From contig JAQQWL010000002.1 in the NCBI GenBank assembly GCA_038363925.1, positions 5,456,001 to 5,520,000 of the forward strand: a DNA stretch of 64,000 bases, in the 5' to 3' direction. Positions 1 through 10,524 of this stretch are shown in pieces. The DNA comes from Apiospora phragmitis. Lineage: Eukaryota; Ascomycota; Sordariomycetes; Amphisphaeriales; Apiosporaceae. A program made the translations under genes and the position numbers. The notes under the pieces are model-generated. The model did not search any database, was not told the DNA's origin, and worked only from the letters and a program-made list of their open reading frames with translations. Each line of letters begins with the position of its first letter. Positions within the stretch are counted from its first letter, which is position 1.

Positions 1-843
1 CGCGATGCGCTGCCGGTCCTCACACGGCTAGGTCAGACCAAGAAGGCCGACGCTAAGGCCGAAGACGTTATTTTCACCACAGACCTTGCCGAAGCCCTGA
101 AAGGAGCGCAGCTGGTCCAGGAGAACGGGCCGGAACGCTTAGATTTCAAGCGCGAACTCCTCAACAGCATGACCAAACACATCAGCAGTGAGACCATCAT
201 CGCCACGAGCTCGAGCGGCCTGACGTGCTCCTCGATTCAAGAAGGCATGGACGCGGCCGCGAAGCCGGAGCGCTGCGTCGTAGGCCACCCCTTTAACCCG
301 CCGCACCTGATCCCGCTCGTCGAGGTCGTGGGCGGGGCCCAGACCTCCGAGGACACGGTGCGGCGGATGATGGCCTTCTACACGTCCATCGGCAAGAAGG
401 CCGTGCACGTCCAGAAGGAGGTGGTCGGCCACATCGCCAACCGGCTGCAGGGGGCGATCATGCGCGAGGCCCTGTACCTGCTGCAGGAGGGCGTGTGCGG
501 CGTCGCGGACATCGACGACGCGGTCTCCAACGGGCCGGGCCTGCGCTGGGGGGTCATGGGCCCCAGCACGCTGTTCCACCTCGGCGGCGGGCCCGGCGGC
601 GTCCAGCACATGGCCGACCACCTGCTGGGCCCGCTGATGAGCTGGTACGCGCCGCGGGACCCGGTCGTGGACGACGAGCTGAAACAAAAGTGGGTGGACG
701 GGACGCTGGCGATGGTCGGGGACCGGAGCTTCCAGGACTTGTCCAGGCAGCGCGACGAGGAGCTCATCCGGCTCTTGAACGTGCGGAAGGAGTGGGATGG
801 GTATGCACAGGAGCAACAGCAGCAGCAGCAGCAGAAGCAATGA
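1..843 (+). CDS. 3-hydroxyacyl-CoA dehydrogenase family protein, 3' part
   Basis: An NAD-dependent dehydrogenase of the 3-hydroxyacyl-CoA dehydrogenase / L-gulonate (lambda-crystallin) / carnitine dehydrogenase group. The frame is open from base 1 and runs 280 codons to TGA at 841, so the N-terminal dinucleotide-binding part lies outside the window. The segment at bases 190-230 (ATSSSGL) leads into the family signature around 280-330 (GHPFNPPHLIPLVEVVGG), which holds the expected catalytic His. The helical C-terminal dimerisation domain follows (MREALYLLQEGV, DIDDAVSNGPGLRWGVMGP). The extreme C-terminus is a short poly-Gln run from a CAG repeat. No introns are needed in the visible part. The exact substrate (hydroxyacyl-CoA, gulonate or carnitine) cannot be decided; the GHPFNPPH form is closest to the gulonate/carnitine branch by family memory. 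Confidence 0.85.
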   Translation, partial: RDALPVLTRLGQTKKADAKAEDVIFTTDLAEALKGAQLVQENGPERLDFKRELLNSMTKHISSETIIATSSSGLTCSSIQEGMDAAAKPERCVVGHPFNPPHLIPLVEVVGGAQTSEDTVRRMMAFYTSIGKKAVHVQKEVVGHIANRLQGAIMREALYLLQEGVCGVADIDDAVSNGPGLRWGVMGPSTLFHLGGGPGGVQHMADHLLGPLMSWYAPRDPVVDDELKQKWVDGTLAMVGDRSFQDLSRQRDEELIRLLNVRKEWDGYAQEQQQQQQQKQ

Positions 844-2629
844 TGGCTTATTCGAGCAATCATAAAGAAATGGTATCTGCGCTATGTCCTAATAGAAAAT
901 CCCAAAAAGAGCAAAAAAAAAAAAGAAGCCGAAAGAAGCAAAAACAAGGAAACCAAAACTCCGCCCGAAACCCGTGGTGCCCGATTATTCCTAAAATTCC
1001 AGAAATGACTGAAGAATTTGACTTTTATGCGGTCGTCGCCTGTGGCAGTACGTCAAAACCCAAAGACCCTACAGATGCCGCCTCTGGAGTTGGGTCTGCC
1101 TGACCAGCCGGAATGGGCTGAGCATCCGACACGGGGGGGCGAGGTATTGCTGCAAGTCTCGGACTTCTTCCGGAGCAGCTCCATGTATCGTTCCATCCAG
1201 GCGTCCACCTGTGCATCGTCCATCTGTTCGAGATCCTCGTCACTCGTGAGGTGAATGTTTTCGATGGTCATTTTCTTGATGTCGACCATGGCTGGTCCTC
1301 CTTTCACCGCTGTGGCTTCTGGGAGGCCGTAATCTTCCACCACCTCGTCCTTGGTAGCGTTGCTCAACCCACGTTTCAATAATGGGACTGGGCCTGTGAA
1401 TGGCAACGACGGAAGAACATTTAGGCACTCATCCGGGATGTAGTACAACTTCCTCTTCGGCTTGTTGAATCCAAAGGACTTGAACTGTGATGCGTTACAT
1501 TCGCTGGCAGGGTACAGTGCCTTGCCGCTCCTCCTCGAAAGAGCGTCCTTCAGATCCTGGAGCGGCGGGGGCTTCGTATACAGCTCTCGGTACTGCTTCA
1601 GGTTCGGGTGCTGGGTCTCGTAGAACTCGTCATTGGTCAGGAGCGTCCACCCGGGGTCGTCCTTTGCCAAGTCTGACGGCCAGCACGGGGTGTCCCGTAA
1701 GCCGTACTATGTATCATCCACAGGAAGATTGTCCCAATCCTCGATCTTGAAGATGGCATGACGGGTATTGACTGAAACAACGCTTGTGATAGCTACCAAC
1801 CAGGAAGTCAGCCCACACCTTAGTGTGCCATGCAATATCATCCGTTGGGACCAGACCGCAAAGATAACACTTACTTATCGTGCCATCCGTTCCTTTCCTG
1901 CCTGCCTTTACCTCCGGTTTTCCCACAGTCTGAAACATTGTCACGGTTCTCCAAGGTCGTTTCCCGCTTTTTAGTAGTACTTACCGTCATAGCATCGTGT
2001 GTCGCGCAGAAGCCACTGAATAGATTGCTAGTCCCCATGTTGTGTGCATTGGGGTTGAGGCGCACTTTTTGCACTGCGGAAGAGAAGAGTTAGTTTACTC
2101 TGAAAAGGACTTGTCCTGAATTGAGAGAAAGCGGTAAATAGATAACTGTCGTCGCTCAAGGTAAGTATTTACCCTTCTACGGAAAAGAATTGTATGTCTG
2201 AGGAGGGAATTCAGGCACCTTTAGAGTAATCCGTGCATTTAGTCCACTTGAGACACTGGGATAAGAGGGAATAAACACCGAAAGTCGCTTATGCCCCTGA
2301 TCAGTCATTTCCAAGCACTTACCCATATTGTTCCTTTTGGCATACACATCACCGGGCCAAAAGTACGCCGGCGGCCACTCATCTCGCTGGCATCCTCCGC
2401 CACCCGGGTTCTTATCTTTACGAGGTGTCCAGCCTTGTGCCCACGGCCAATAGTGCTGATGTTTGCCGTGTCGCTTCACGATAGCAGTAACGCCCCACAG
2501 GTCTATAGCCACGCCTGTCAAGTCTGTCGGTCCGGTAGTTCATCCTGGTCTCAGCACAGACGAACTCGGTCATGCTTTTGGTGGCGACATGGATTTTCAT
2601 CACGGAACTGTGGTCACACCCACCCGTTA

Positions 2630-4493
2630 ACGTAGGTCACCCCATAATTGACCCCCCCCTGTAATTGACCCCCCTGTCGACCTCCACCACGATTCACCGC
2701 CATTTCGATTCAAAAAGAGATTTCTCAACGAATTTTGATCCGAATTACTTTATTCTTTTAAAAATATATCAATTTACCGATGGTACGTTCATATACCGAA
2801 AGCGACATCTCTGCCGCCATCCAAGATGTGTCAAGCGGTAAATCTATTCATAAGGCTGCCCTTCATTAGGGTATTCCACGGTCTACCCTTATTAGTCGAC
2901 TTCACGGCCGACAATCACGTCGAGAATCAAAATCTGCCTATCAGAAGCTCTCTCCAGTTCAAGAGAAGCATCTGGCAGACTGGATTTTAGCCCAAGAAGC
3001 CCTTGGCGTCGCACCAACGCATACGCAAATCAAGGAACTGGCTCAGCGCGTTTTAGCCCTTCATGGCAACCCTATGCCATTGGGTAAAAACTGGATAGAG
3101 TCATTCCTTGGACGTCACCCAGCCTTACGGACGAAGAGGCAACGTCGTATCGACTCCCAGCGTATCAATAGGGCATCAACTGAGGTAATCAAGTCTTGGT
3201 TTTTAACCAAATTACGTATACCTCAAATCCAGGCTATTAAACCTGAAAACAGACATAATATGGACGAGCACGGTATCTTAGAAGGCCAAGGAGGCAATGG
3301 CCTTGTAGTAAGCAGTTCGGAACTACGTTCTATTCAACAAAAACAGCCTGGTTCAAGGTGCTGGACGACCATATTGGAATATGTATCGGCAATCGGCAGG
3401 GCCATCCCTCCTTTGGTGATTTATAAGGGTAAATCGGTCCAAGAGCAATGGTTCCCCCAAGAACTCGATAAATTTCAAGGATAGAAGTTCGATACGAGCA
3501 GTAAAGGCTGGACGAATAACGAGATCGCCGTCAAATGGCTCGAAGAGGTCTTTATACCGGAAACCGCCCCGAACGACCCAAAGGATGCCCGTTTACTTAT
3601 TCTGGATAGACATGGCAGTCATACAACCGACGATTTCATGTCCCTTTACTACCAAAATAACATTTATTTATTATTTTTACCCCCTCATTCATCACACGTT
3701 CTTCAACCCCTCGATGTTAAGGTCTTCGCCGCTATAAAGACTTATTACCGGAAGGAGATCGGTTTCCTATCCTTATTAACGGATTCAGCTCCTATCGGTA
3801 AACGGAACTTCCTTATATACTATGCTAGAGCCCGTAAAAAGGCTTTATCGGCTCGGAATATCAAGGGTGGTTAACGTGGTAGTGGTCTTTGGCCCGTATA
3901 TGTTACCAAGCCACTCACCAGCCCTCTTTTACTCGAAAATAGTAACCAAAAGCGACCGGAAGAGAGAACACAGGCCTTAGCTAGTCAAGATAAGGCCCTC
4001 ACACCTATCCAAACTCCTTTAGCTAATGGTATATTATGGTCAACACCAAAAAGGTCTATTAATCTAGAGCGCCAGATTCGACACTTTCACCAATTAGGTC
4101 AAAGCGACCTTACTACACAACACCAGCTATTCAGGAAGATCCAAAAAGGATACCAAGAAAAGGATTATCTACTAGTCAATACGGAATTGCAAATCCAGTC
4201 CTTAAAAGAGAAGTTAGAGCTTGCAAGGCCACGAAAGAAACGAAGGGTACAGATTAGCCCGAATTCGAAATTTGCATCAATTAAGAGCATACAACGTACG
4301 AGGGAGGGGCCAGATCAGCTTGAAATTGAGGAATCGGATTCTGAGATATCTACTGTATCTACAGTCGAAAGCGATTGCATTATAGTCCAAAATTAAAGGA
4401 ATGGTGACTATTTGGAGTTGGTGGTCAATTTATACCTTTAATTTTATTGGGGGGTCAATTACAGGGGGGGGTCAATTATGGGGTGACGTACGT
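2630..4493 (+). mobile_element. pogo/Fot1-type Tc1-mariner DNA transposon with TIRs, nearly un-RIPped
   Basis: The element is flanked by TA target duplications (2628-2629 and 4494-4495). Its inverted repeats start ACGTA(G/C)GTCACCCCATAA and continue into two TAATTGACCCCCC-type blocks at both ends (about 45 bp). The 1864-bp length and single transposase frame fit the Fot1/pogo superfamily. Base composition is normal, unlike the other TIR elements in the window, so it escaped heavy RIP. It sits in an intron of the NucA/NucB-like gene. The transposase frame carries three internal stops, so the copy is predicted to be non-autonomous. Confidence 0.88.
2780..4396 (+). pseudogene. pogo/Fot1-like DDE transposase with three nonsense codons
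   Basis: One frame from ATG at 2780 to TAA at 4394-4396 (538 codons) encodes a transposase that would act in the nucleus on the element's ends. An N-terminal helix-turn-helix of pogo type lies at codons 1-50, a CENP-B-like DNA-binding region at about 60-110, and a DDE domain with NMDEHG (about 3260), LLILDRHGSH (about 3600) and LPPHSSHVLQPLDV (about 3680-3720), which carry the three acidic residues. The C-terminus (4180-4390) is basic, then Ser/Asp-rich. In-frame stops lie at 2867 (TAG), 3482 (TAG) and 3872 (TAA). Each falls where family consensus or local context (for example GIPRSTL preceded by Trp) suggests Trp. No frameshift is present. Confidence 0.85.
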
Positions 4494-5385
4494 TAGTATT
4501 TGGGACATCATTGCTGGCACTGGGCAAGAACTGACCTATAGTGATAACAAGCCTGCGCGAATTGCCTCGAGCATGTTTGTGGACAGAGGATCCAAATGCT
4601 CCCGATTGGCTGCTTGGTCTCTGTTATATGCATCGTTCGCGGCCTTGCCATACAATCAAGATTCGACTCGGCATTACCGAGCTTCGACTCCAGGACAAAA
4701 TTAGTCACCGCTCGCTTCTCAATCTTACAAGTGTCAGAGTCTGTCTTGGTTGAACTAGTAGTAGGGTTGTTCGTCGTCGTAGTCGTAAGGCTGTTTTTTG
4801 TGGTAGTAGGGGGCGCTTTATCAGTAGTAGTGGGCTTGTTGTCGGTAGCAGGTGGTTTATTACCTGGGACATAGCGTCAGAAGCTTGGAATAGACAACCA
4901 GTGAGAAGTATTTGGATGAAGTATATGATTAAAACTTGATGGTTCGAACATGTGCTGAGGGTCGGATGGGTGGTCTGCGTCTACATTACATGGCCCAGCG
5001 TCGAGGACACTGCCGTGTCCTTTAAATATATGGAAAGCGATGTCCTGGATACCGGTGCTCATAGCATGTTGGCCCGTTTAGAGTAGCCAACATCAGGTCC
5101 AGAGGTCCTGGGGTCTCCCGGCCCAGGTCCCAACAGAGCGGGCGGCACAGCCTATGGGCTCGGCCCCCCGCGTATCATGCGGTGTAAATTTGGAGAGGGG
5201 GCGGAGTAGAAAGAGTCATAAATAACCAAGAAGTTCAACTGGTTATCAGATAGAAATGCAAACGTACACACCTCCTCACTCACCTCCTCAATCTAAACTG
5301 TTATTGCAATCATTCAGCCTTCAGGTCTCTAGAGACGACATTTCCACGCTTCCAAGTCGTCTTCTCAGCTTTAGAACAACACATC

Positions 5386-6425
5386 ATGTCTGTACCGCAA
5401 TCCCAGCCTCTACCTGTACGTCCTCGAGACTCTACCCCAGAAGAAGGTGGCGAAGTCGGTGAAAAAGAAGCCAAGGAAGGGTATTGTCATGACATTGCAG
5501 TGGCTGCCATAACCTCTCTCTTGGCCCACGCAGCCGAGCTCTACGACAAGGTTGAGTACCACTAAGTCTATCCTCCTGCCGCGGGCTGGGATCCTATCAA
5601 TCGCGAAAGACTAGAGAAGCTCCAGGAGAACGGCATATACACCAACGGCCTGACAGACAGAGTCCTAGAGCTCATGCGGCACATCCCATACTTCACCCAG
5701 AACTTGCCCGACCTCATGGTCGATACGCATCCAGCCCACCATCTCGGCAATTTCACCAGTTGCTTCACCGAGTCACCCGTGAGCGATGAGGAGAAAGAAG
5801 CGGCACGGAAACGCATAGTCGAAGCTTCCGAGGACCTTGACCAGGCAGTTCCACCACATATGCGTGGGTCTTCTGACCCGCAAACATGTCCTTTTTCACC
5901 CAATCCCTCCTTTCTTACGATGCGGGCATCGAGAAGATTAGCGAGTCTAACCAGTACTCTGCAGTGGTGTTCACCACCGTTCGCCGCCACCGTTGCTATT
6001 CCATCCTGATCGATACCAAGAGGGGAGCCGTCCACTTCTGGGATCGCGAAGCGTCTGGTTTTCCTACCGAGCAACCCGGTGACCTGGATGGAGACCCAGA
6101 TTTAGACGATGACGAAGTTGAAGCGGATGGCGCTAGGAAGTCATGGAAGTTGGCGCCCGTCTACCGAATTCAGACTTTCTTCGATCTCTGGAAACGCGAG
6201 TTGTTCATGGTAAAGTCAAATTTCATCAAGTTCATGCGGCAAGAACAAAGCGCAATATCGCGGAATGCTAACTTGGTTCAGTAATGGAACAGGGAGCTGG
6301 ACGAAATAGAGAGAATGAATGAGGAACAGGAAGAAGAAGACGCGAGAATGGACAGAGAATGGGAGGAGGAAGAAGAGCAAAGGAGAAAAGACGAGGAAGA
6401 GAAGAAGGAACGGGAACTGGTCTGA
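5386..6425 (+). pseudogene. unrecognised protein with acidic coiled-coil C-terminus, decayed
   Basis: From ATG at 5386 a coding-like frame (start MSVPQSQPLPVRPRDS) meets TAA at 5563-5565, continues (VYPPAAGWDPINRERLEKL...) to about 5880, and must shift frame there to stay protein-like (SFFTQSLLSYDAG... DTKRGAVHFWDRE). A second in-frame TAA at 6282 is followed by a Glu/Arg-rich coiled coil to TGA at 6423. Two nonsense codons and one frameshift make function unlikely unless unseen introns explain them; no good GT-AG pairs were found at those points. The central segment faintly recalls fungal Ulp1-like proteins (HFWDRE for FFDS), but I do not assign a family. Confidence 0.5.
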
Positions 6426-7503
6426 AGGATATACGCTTTACCCATTGCGAGTGCTGATCTTTGAAATTTCACGTGTACCCATGGTTCTGCGAGACATCCT
6501 ACTTTAGACAATATCTACGAGGTGGATAGGAGTCGGTATCTGCTGCAAAACTGCGGCTGCAAGGATAGAAACACACTTTCACTTTTACAATAGGCTAGAG
6601 ATAAATCAATATCAGCTGGTCTGGTATGCGGCAATCTGGTTGAAGTTCTTGGTCTTTGCTATCATGAAGTGGAATTAAGCTCGATGTCCAGGTGAACTGT
6701 ATTTGGATTTTGATCATCGGGCACTATTTGACCCAGCCATCTGGTTTTGATCTGCTATGCGCCGGTCGGCCCGGTCCTCAGTCAAGCGATCACCCGCCAA
6801 TGCATTTTAGATCCTGCGAAACCTGGATGATGTTCCTTGTTTCGCACGTTGCATGTTTCATTTCGCGTTGAATCTCGCGTTGGTGGAGGTGTCGTCGTTG
6901 TAAGCGCTGTGGGCAATCAGGTTTCCGCGTTTTCCACGCTTGCTCGAGTCAGGGCATTTCTACTTTTGGGGACGGAACCAGGGGCGGAACCAGAAAACGG
7001 AACAAGCCAGTCCCAATGCGCTGCCACGTGGAGAGCCCGAGGACGCCGTTACCTAATCTTCTGAGGGGAGGCTAGCGACGACTGGCGCGACAATTGTTCG
7101 ATAACGATGGGTCCGCAACGGGGGGGTCGGCCGAGGCTCGCTCTCAAATTTCTGGAGAGGGGTTCCACAAAGCATCAAACAACATCAGGCACCGGAAGTG
7201 CCGGGTTGCTTCGGCATTGACCGCCATCGCGAAAAAGAGTGGCCCACCAGCAAAATATTCTGCGCTTTCGGCGATACGGGGTGGCGCCATGGAGACCGGG
7301 GTTCGACAGCAATGGATGGGGTTAAAAGGGTCTCCGCGTCCGGGGGAGTTGGGATCCTGATCCTGAACAGCGACAACTGGGGTGACTATTTGGCGATCTC
7401 TCCATAACGACTGCATCTTCAAGAAAAGAAGAGACCAATAGAATATCGAAACTCCTCGTCTTTTTTTGGTACCACACGGCCAGAGCTGCCATCGTACGAT
7501 AAA
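6426..7503. other. intergenic, nothing assignable
   Basis: Only short uninterrupted frames occur here, with no recognisable protein motif. The last 100 bases carry the CT-rich leader of the beta-propeller gene that starts at 7504. Confidence 0.4.
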
Positions 7504-8433
7504 ATGGGTTCCGCCATGCAACAGCGTCTTTACATCCTCGACACCGGCTTCTCGCTGTCGGAGCGCATCGGGTCCATCCAGTCCTGCCGTACGGACGGCA
7601 GCGACCTGCGGACCGTCGTCGGCGGCCTGAAGCACAACCCGGACGGCATCGCCATCGACCACCAGGCCGGCCGCATGTACTGGACCAACATGGGCGCCAA
7701 GCTGAAGAACAACGACGGCTACCTCGAGTCGGCTCGGCTCGACGGCTCGGACCGCCAGACCGTCGTGCCCACGGGCAGCGTCGGCGTCTTCACGCCTAAG
7801 CAGATCGCGCTCGCCGCCAAGAGCAAGAAGCTCTACTGGTGCGACCGCGAGGGCATGAAGGTCATGCGCTGCAACCTGGACGGGTCGGACCAAGAAGTCC
7901 TGGTGTCCACCGGCGCGACCGACGAGGACCGCGAGGACACGTCGCGGCACTGCGTCGGCATCGCCGTCGACGAGAGCCGGGGCTGCTTCTACTGGAGCCA
8001 GAAGGGGCCCTCCAAGGGCGACCAGGGCTGCATCTTCAAGTCCCCGATGGAGGTGGCGGCCGGCGTCAAGCCGGAGGAGCGGCCGCGCGAGGTGATCCTG
8101 GGCGGCCTGCCGGAGCCCATCGACCTCGAGATTGAGGAGGAGACGCAGACGCTGTTCTGGACGGACCGCGGCGACCCGCCCCGGGGAAACACCCTCAACA
8201 GGATCTCGCTTGGCGAGTTGGCGGCTGCCACTGCTGAGAAGCCGGTCAAGTCGGACATCTTGGCTAGGCGCCTGCACGAGGCCATCGGGTTGAGCGTCGA
8301 CCACAAGAACACGAAGGCTTACGTAACCGACCTCGCCGGTGGCGTGTATTCGATAGACCTTGAGACCAAGGAGAAGACGGTGCTGTTCCCAGAGCTGGGA
8401 GACTTGACAGGTGTCGCTCTGGCCCAGCTGTGA
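7504..8433 (+). CDS. YWTD/NHL-type beta-propeller protein (SMP-30/LDLR class B-like)
   Basis: A single-exon frame of 309 codons starting MGSAMQQRLYILDTGF; a second ATG lies four codons in. The protein is built of repeated blades with aromatic-Trp-acidic motifs: MYWTN (about residue 58), LYWCD (115), FYWSQ (162), LFWTD (218) and a last AYVTD (279). Each blade has a following NLDGSD/RTDGSD-like turn. This is the LDL-receptor class B / NHL / SMP-30 beta-propeller pattern seen in fungal cytosolic proteins often annotated as LRE-like or three-bladed propeller proteins. No signal peptide or membrane segment is visible, so a cytosolic location is inferred. The reaction, if any, is unknown. It is the only large intact gene between 5 and 16 kb and shows strong GC3 bias, unlike its decayed neighbours. 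Confidence 0.85.
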   Translation: MGSAMQQRLYILDTGFSLSERIGSIQSCRTDGSDLRTVVGGLKHNPDGIAIDHQAGRMYWTNMGAKLKNNDGYLESARLDGSDRQTVVPTGSVGVFTPKQIALAAKSKKLYWCDREGMKVMRCNLDGSDQEVLVSTGATDEDREDTSRHCVGIAVDESRGCFYWSQKGPSKGDQGCIFKSPMEVAAGVKPEERPREVILGGLPEPIDLEIEEETQTLFWTDRGDPPRGNTLNRISLGELAAATAEKPVKSDILARRLHEAIGLSVDHKNTKAYVTDLAGGVYSIDLETKEKTVLFPELGDLTGVALAQL

Positions 8434-9121
8434 GTGTTGGGAGTGGAGTGTTGGGATAGGAGAATATGAGTAGACGGCTGGAAGGACGAGATTATGCACC
8501 AGAGGCGTTTAGACAGCGATTGATTTCGTTAGTAATATACAAACAAGTAGACAGTTAGAGACATGCGTAATTGTTGATTCATAACACAATTAAAAGCCTG
8601 ACGTGGATATAAACAGCGAGCATACCAGGCTCACGTCAGCTTTCCCCGCAGATGAGTCTGCGTCTTGATCCACTCCCGGAGCAAGGGGGTTCGGACCCTT
8701 GGTGATAGCTACCTGGGGTTCGAACTGTGAAACGTTTCCGAAAGTCCGGTAGCTCATTGGAGGCTCTCGGACTGCATGCTGTGCCTTTGGACTGCGTGCT
8801 GCGCCGTCAGATTGCATCATTTGACCCTGTTTTCCAGGTCATGCGAAAACGCTTACCAATCACGGCACAGGTCTCTGATATTTAGCGGCCCCTGTAACAT
8901 CACACAGTGCAATTGGTTTCTCGCATTGAGGTTGAATGATTATGACGGCCAGTCCTCCCTGTGAATCGGCTCTAGCTTGGTGCTGTGTGGTCACCCCTGA
9001 ACAGGTGTTTAGTTAGTTAACCCAAAGCAATAGGATCGTATCTATACAAACCCGATGGCCCAGCTATACTTTAAGAGCTATATACACCGGCTGTGCCAGA
9101 CGTCACAATCCATTCCTCGAA
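8434..9121. other. intergenic, nothing assignable
   Basis: Holds the 3' end of the propeller gene and the upstream region of the DJ-1-like relic. No protein motif, RNA gene or repeat was recognised. Confidence 0.4.
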
Positions 9122-9887
9122 ATGCGGGTTATATCTAAAATCCTCCTCATGCTGGCCCTGGAAGCACTTTTTCTGGTTCCGGCCATGGCTGGCCAAGACC
9201 TGACAAGGGAGCAGGCGTTCAATGTAAAGCGTACTATGTCTGCTGGAGTGGTACGTATTTATGCTACTCACGACACATAAGAACATTGCTAATCAAGTTC
9301 AGATTCTTTTTCCCAGGGTTTGAGCCCCTGAATGTCTACGGACCTATGGAAGTCCTTTTGTAGGTATTTTTTACCTCTTTTTGGCCTCTCCCATGTGGCG
9401 ACTTCTGCAGCGGATTATTAACCATGACTTACATAGTTATCCGCCATGGCCAAGATGACGGTCTCCTTCATCGCCTTCGAGACGGATCCCGTCAGCTCCC
9501 GCTTCGCGCCGCATGCCACGGCACCCGGCGGCCCTCGCGGGGCTGCTCGCAGGCCGCCGCGCCACGACTAACAAGGCCGCCTGGAGCTGGGTCACAGGTG
9601 TGGCCCCCGCCGGCGCGTCGGACAACAACATTACTTGGGTCCCCTCGGCGCGCTGGACCGTCGACGGCAGGATATGTACGAGCTCCAGCGTCGCGGCGGG
9701 GATCGACATGATGTACGCGCTTGCGCTGGAAGCGTACGGGCCCGCCGTGGCGGACGCGGCTATCAACTTGATAGAGTACGCGCTGCACCAGGATCCGGCT
9801 TGGGATCCGGTCTCGGTGGTGCACAAGGTGCCCGGCGCCGACGGGTCGAGGTCGTTGACTAGCTGTGTCGCTCCGGCTGGGTTCTAG
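9122..9887 (+). pseudogene. secreted DJ-1/PfpI family protein, decayed
   Basis: ATG at 9122 opens a good signal peptide (MRVISKILLMLALEALFLVPAMAG). A plausible intron at 9251-9301 follows, then ILFP and, after a one-base shift, GFEPLNVYGPMEVLL, the characteristic N-terminal DJ-1/PfpI motif. After a second intron-like gap comes MTVSFIAFETDPVSSRFAPHA (from about 9452). The frame then changes into RATTNKAAWSWV ... ARWTVDGRICTSSSVAAGIDMMYALALEAYG to TAG at 9885, which is the family C-terminal half. The middle third, which carries the nucleophilic Cys of the nucleophile elbow, is absent: the two halves are fused at about 9520. With at least one frameshift and this deletion the gene should be dead. 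Confidence 0.75.
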
Positions 9888-10524
9888 GCTGTAGGCCGGG
9901 AAGCGGGGAACGTGTCGGTGTGGCGTTACTGGGGGGGGGTGATGCGGTGGGTAGCCTGTTCATGAACGACGCCAGCAAGTGACCAAAACTGTCATCGTAT
10001 CACAAGCATATGGGGAGGTGAGTGTGTGCCTGTTGCCGGTTATACAGATGGGGCGTCTGGTCTGGACCTCGTCATTCAGCATCTGCATTGGGCGGTCGGA
10101 CGATTCAAAGTGAGAAGGATGGAGATAACAGAGGTGGGAAGAATGAGTGGAGACAAGCAGGCGGTGTATAAGGTGGAAAATCCTCCATATTACTACGAAT
10201 TAATCTATCATATGACATAGCTGTAGGCATAGCTGTACCTAGGGAAATGATTCCCCTGTAACTCCCGATCTGACATCGAAAGATTACGTGAAATTTCAGT
10301 AGGGAGAACTGCCTGGGCCTCAGAACATGATACTGAACTGTATTGCAACTAGGAGTGCCGGTCAAGAAGACAAAATGGATTCCGGTTTATATGAATGCCG
10401 GAACTCTGATCATCTTTATAGGCCAGATAAGTGATGAAGCCTTAATCTCTTTCAGCTACAACAATGAAGATACAGATCAAAGCATTAAAATTATCATAAG
10501 ACCATTCAAATCATCTCCAAAGCT
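9888..10524. other. intergenic, nothing assignable
   Basis: Short frames only, with no recognised motif. AT content rises toward 10,500. Confidence 0.35.

Larger units (their letters stand above)
1053..5062 (-). pseudogene. NucA/NucB-like secreted-type protein, interrupted by a transposon
   Basis: A multi-exon gene on the minus strand. From 5062: a short exon, a Thr/Pro-rich linker (about 4863-4740), then a Cys-containing segment ending ACYHY at the donor near 4535. After the transposon (2630-4493) it resumes at 2607 (SVMKIHVATKS), passes WGVTAIVKRHGK and the motif CQRDEWPPAYFW (about 2400), which resembles the acidic motif of the NucA/NucB nuclease domain, then FSGFC (about 2010). It reaches TAG at 1707-1709. 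The same frame stays open past the TAG for about 200 codons of protein-like sequence (to 1053), so the TAG is probably a nonsense change. A frame change near 2522 is also needed. Comparable C-terminal regions occur, from memory, on fungal chitinase-like secreted proteins; no GH18 domain is seen here. Introns with clear GTAAGT donors lie at 2322, about 1976 and about 1867. The assignment rests on motif memory. Confidence 0.5.

Noticed and set aside
7144..8499. Long minus-strand open frame opposite the propeller gene
   Set aside because: It is the antisense shadow of GC3-biased codons, with no motif and low-complexity Ala/Arg/Val content.
8640..8740. tRNA-like GGTTCGAA strings
   Set aside because: No acceptor stem or anticodon arm can be paired around them.
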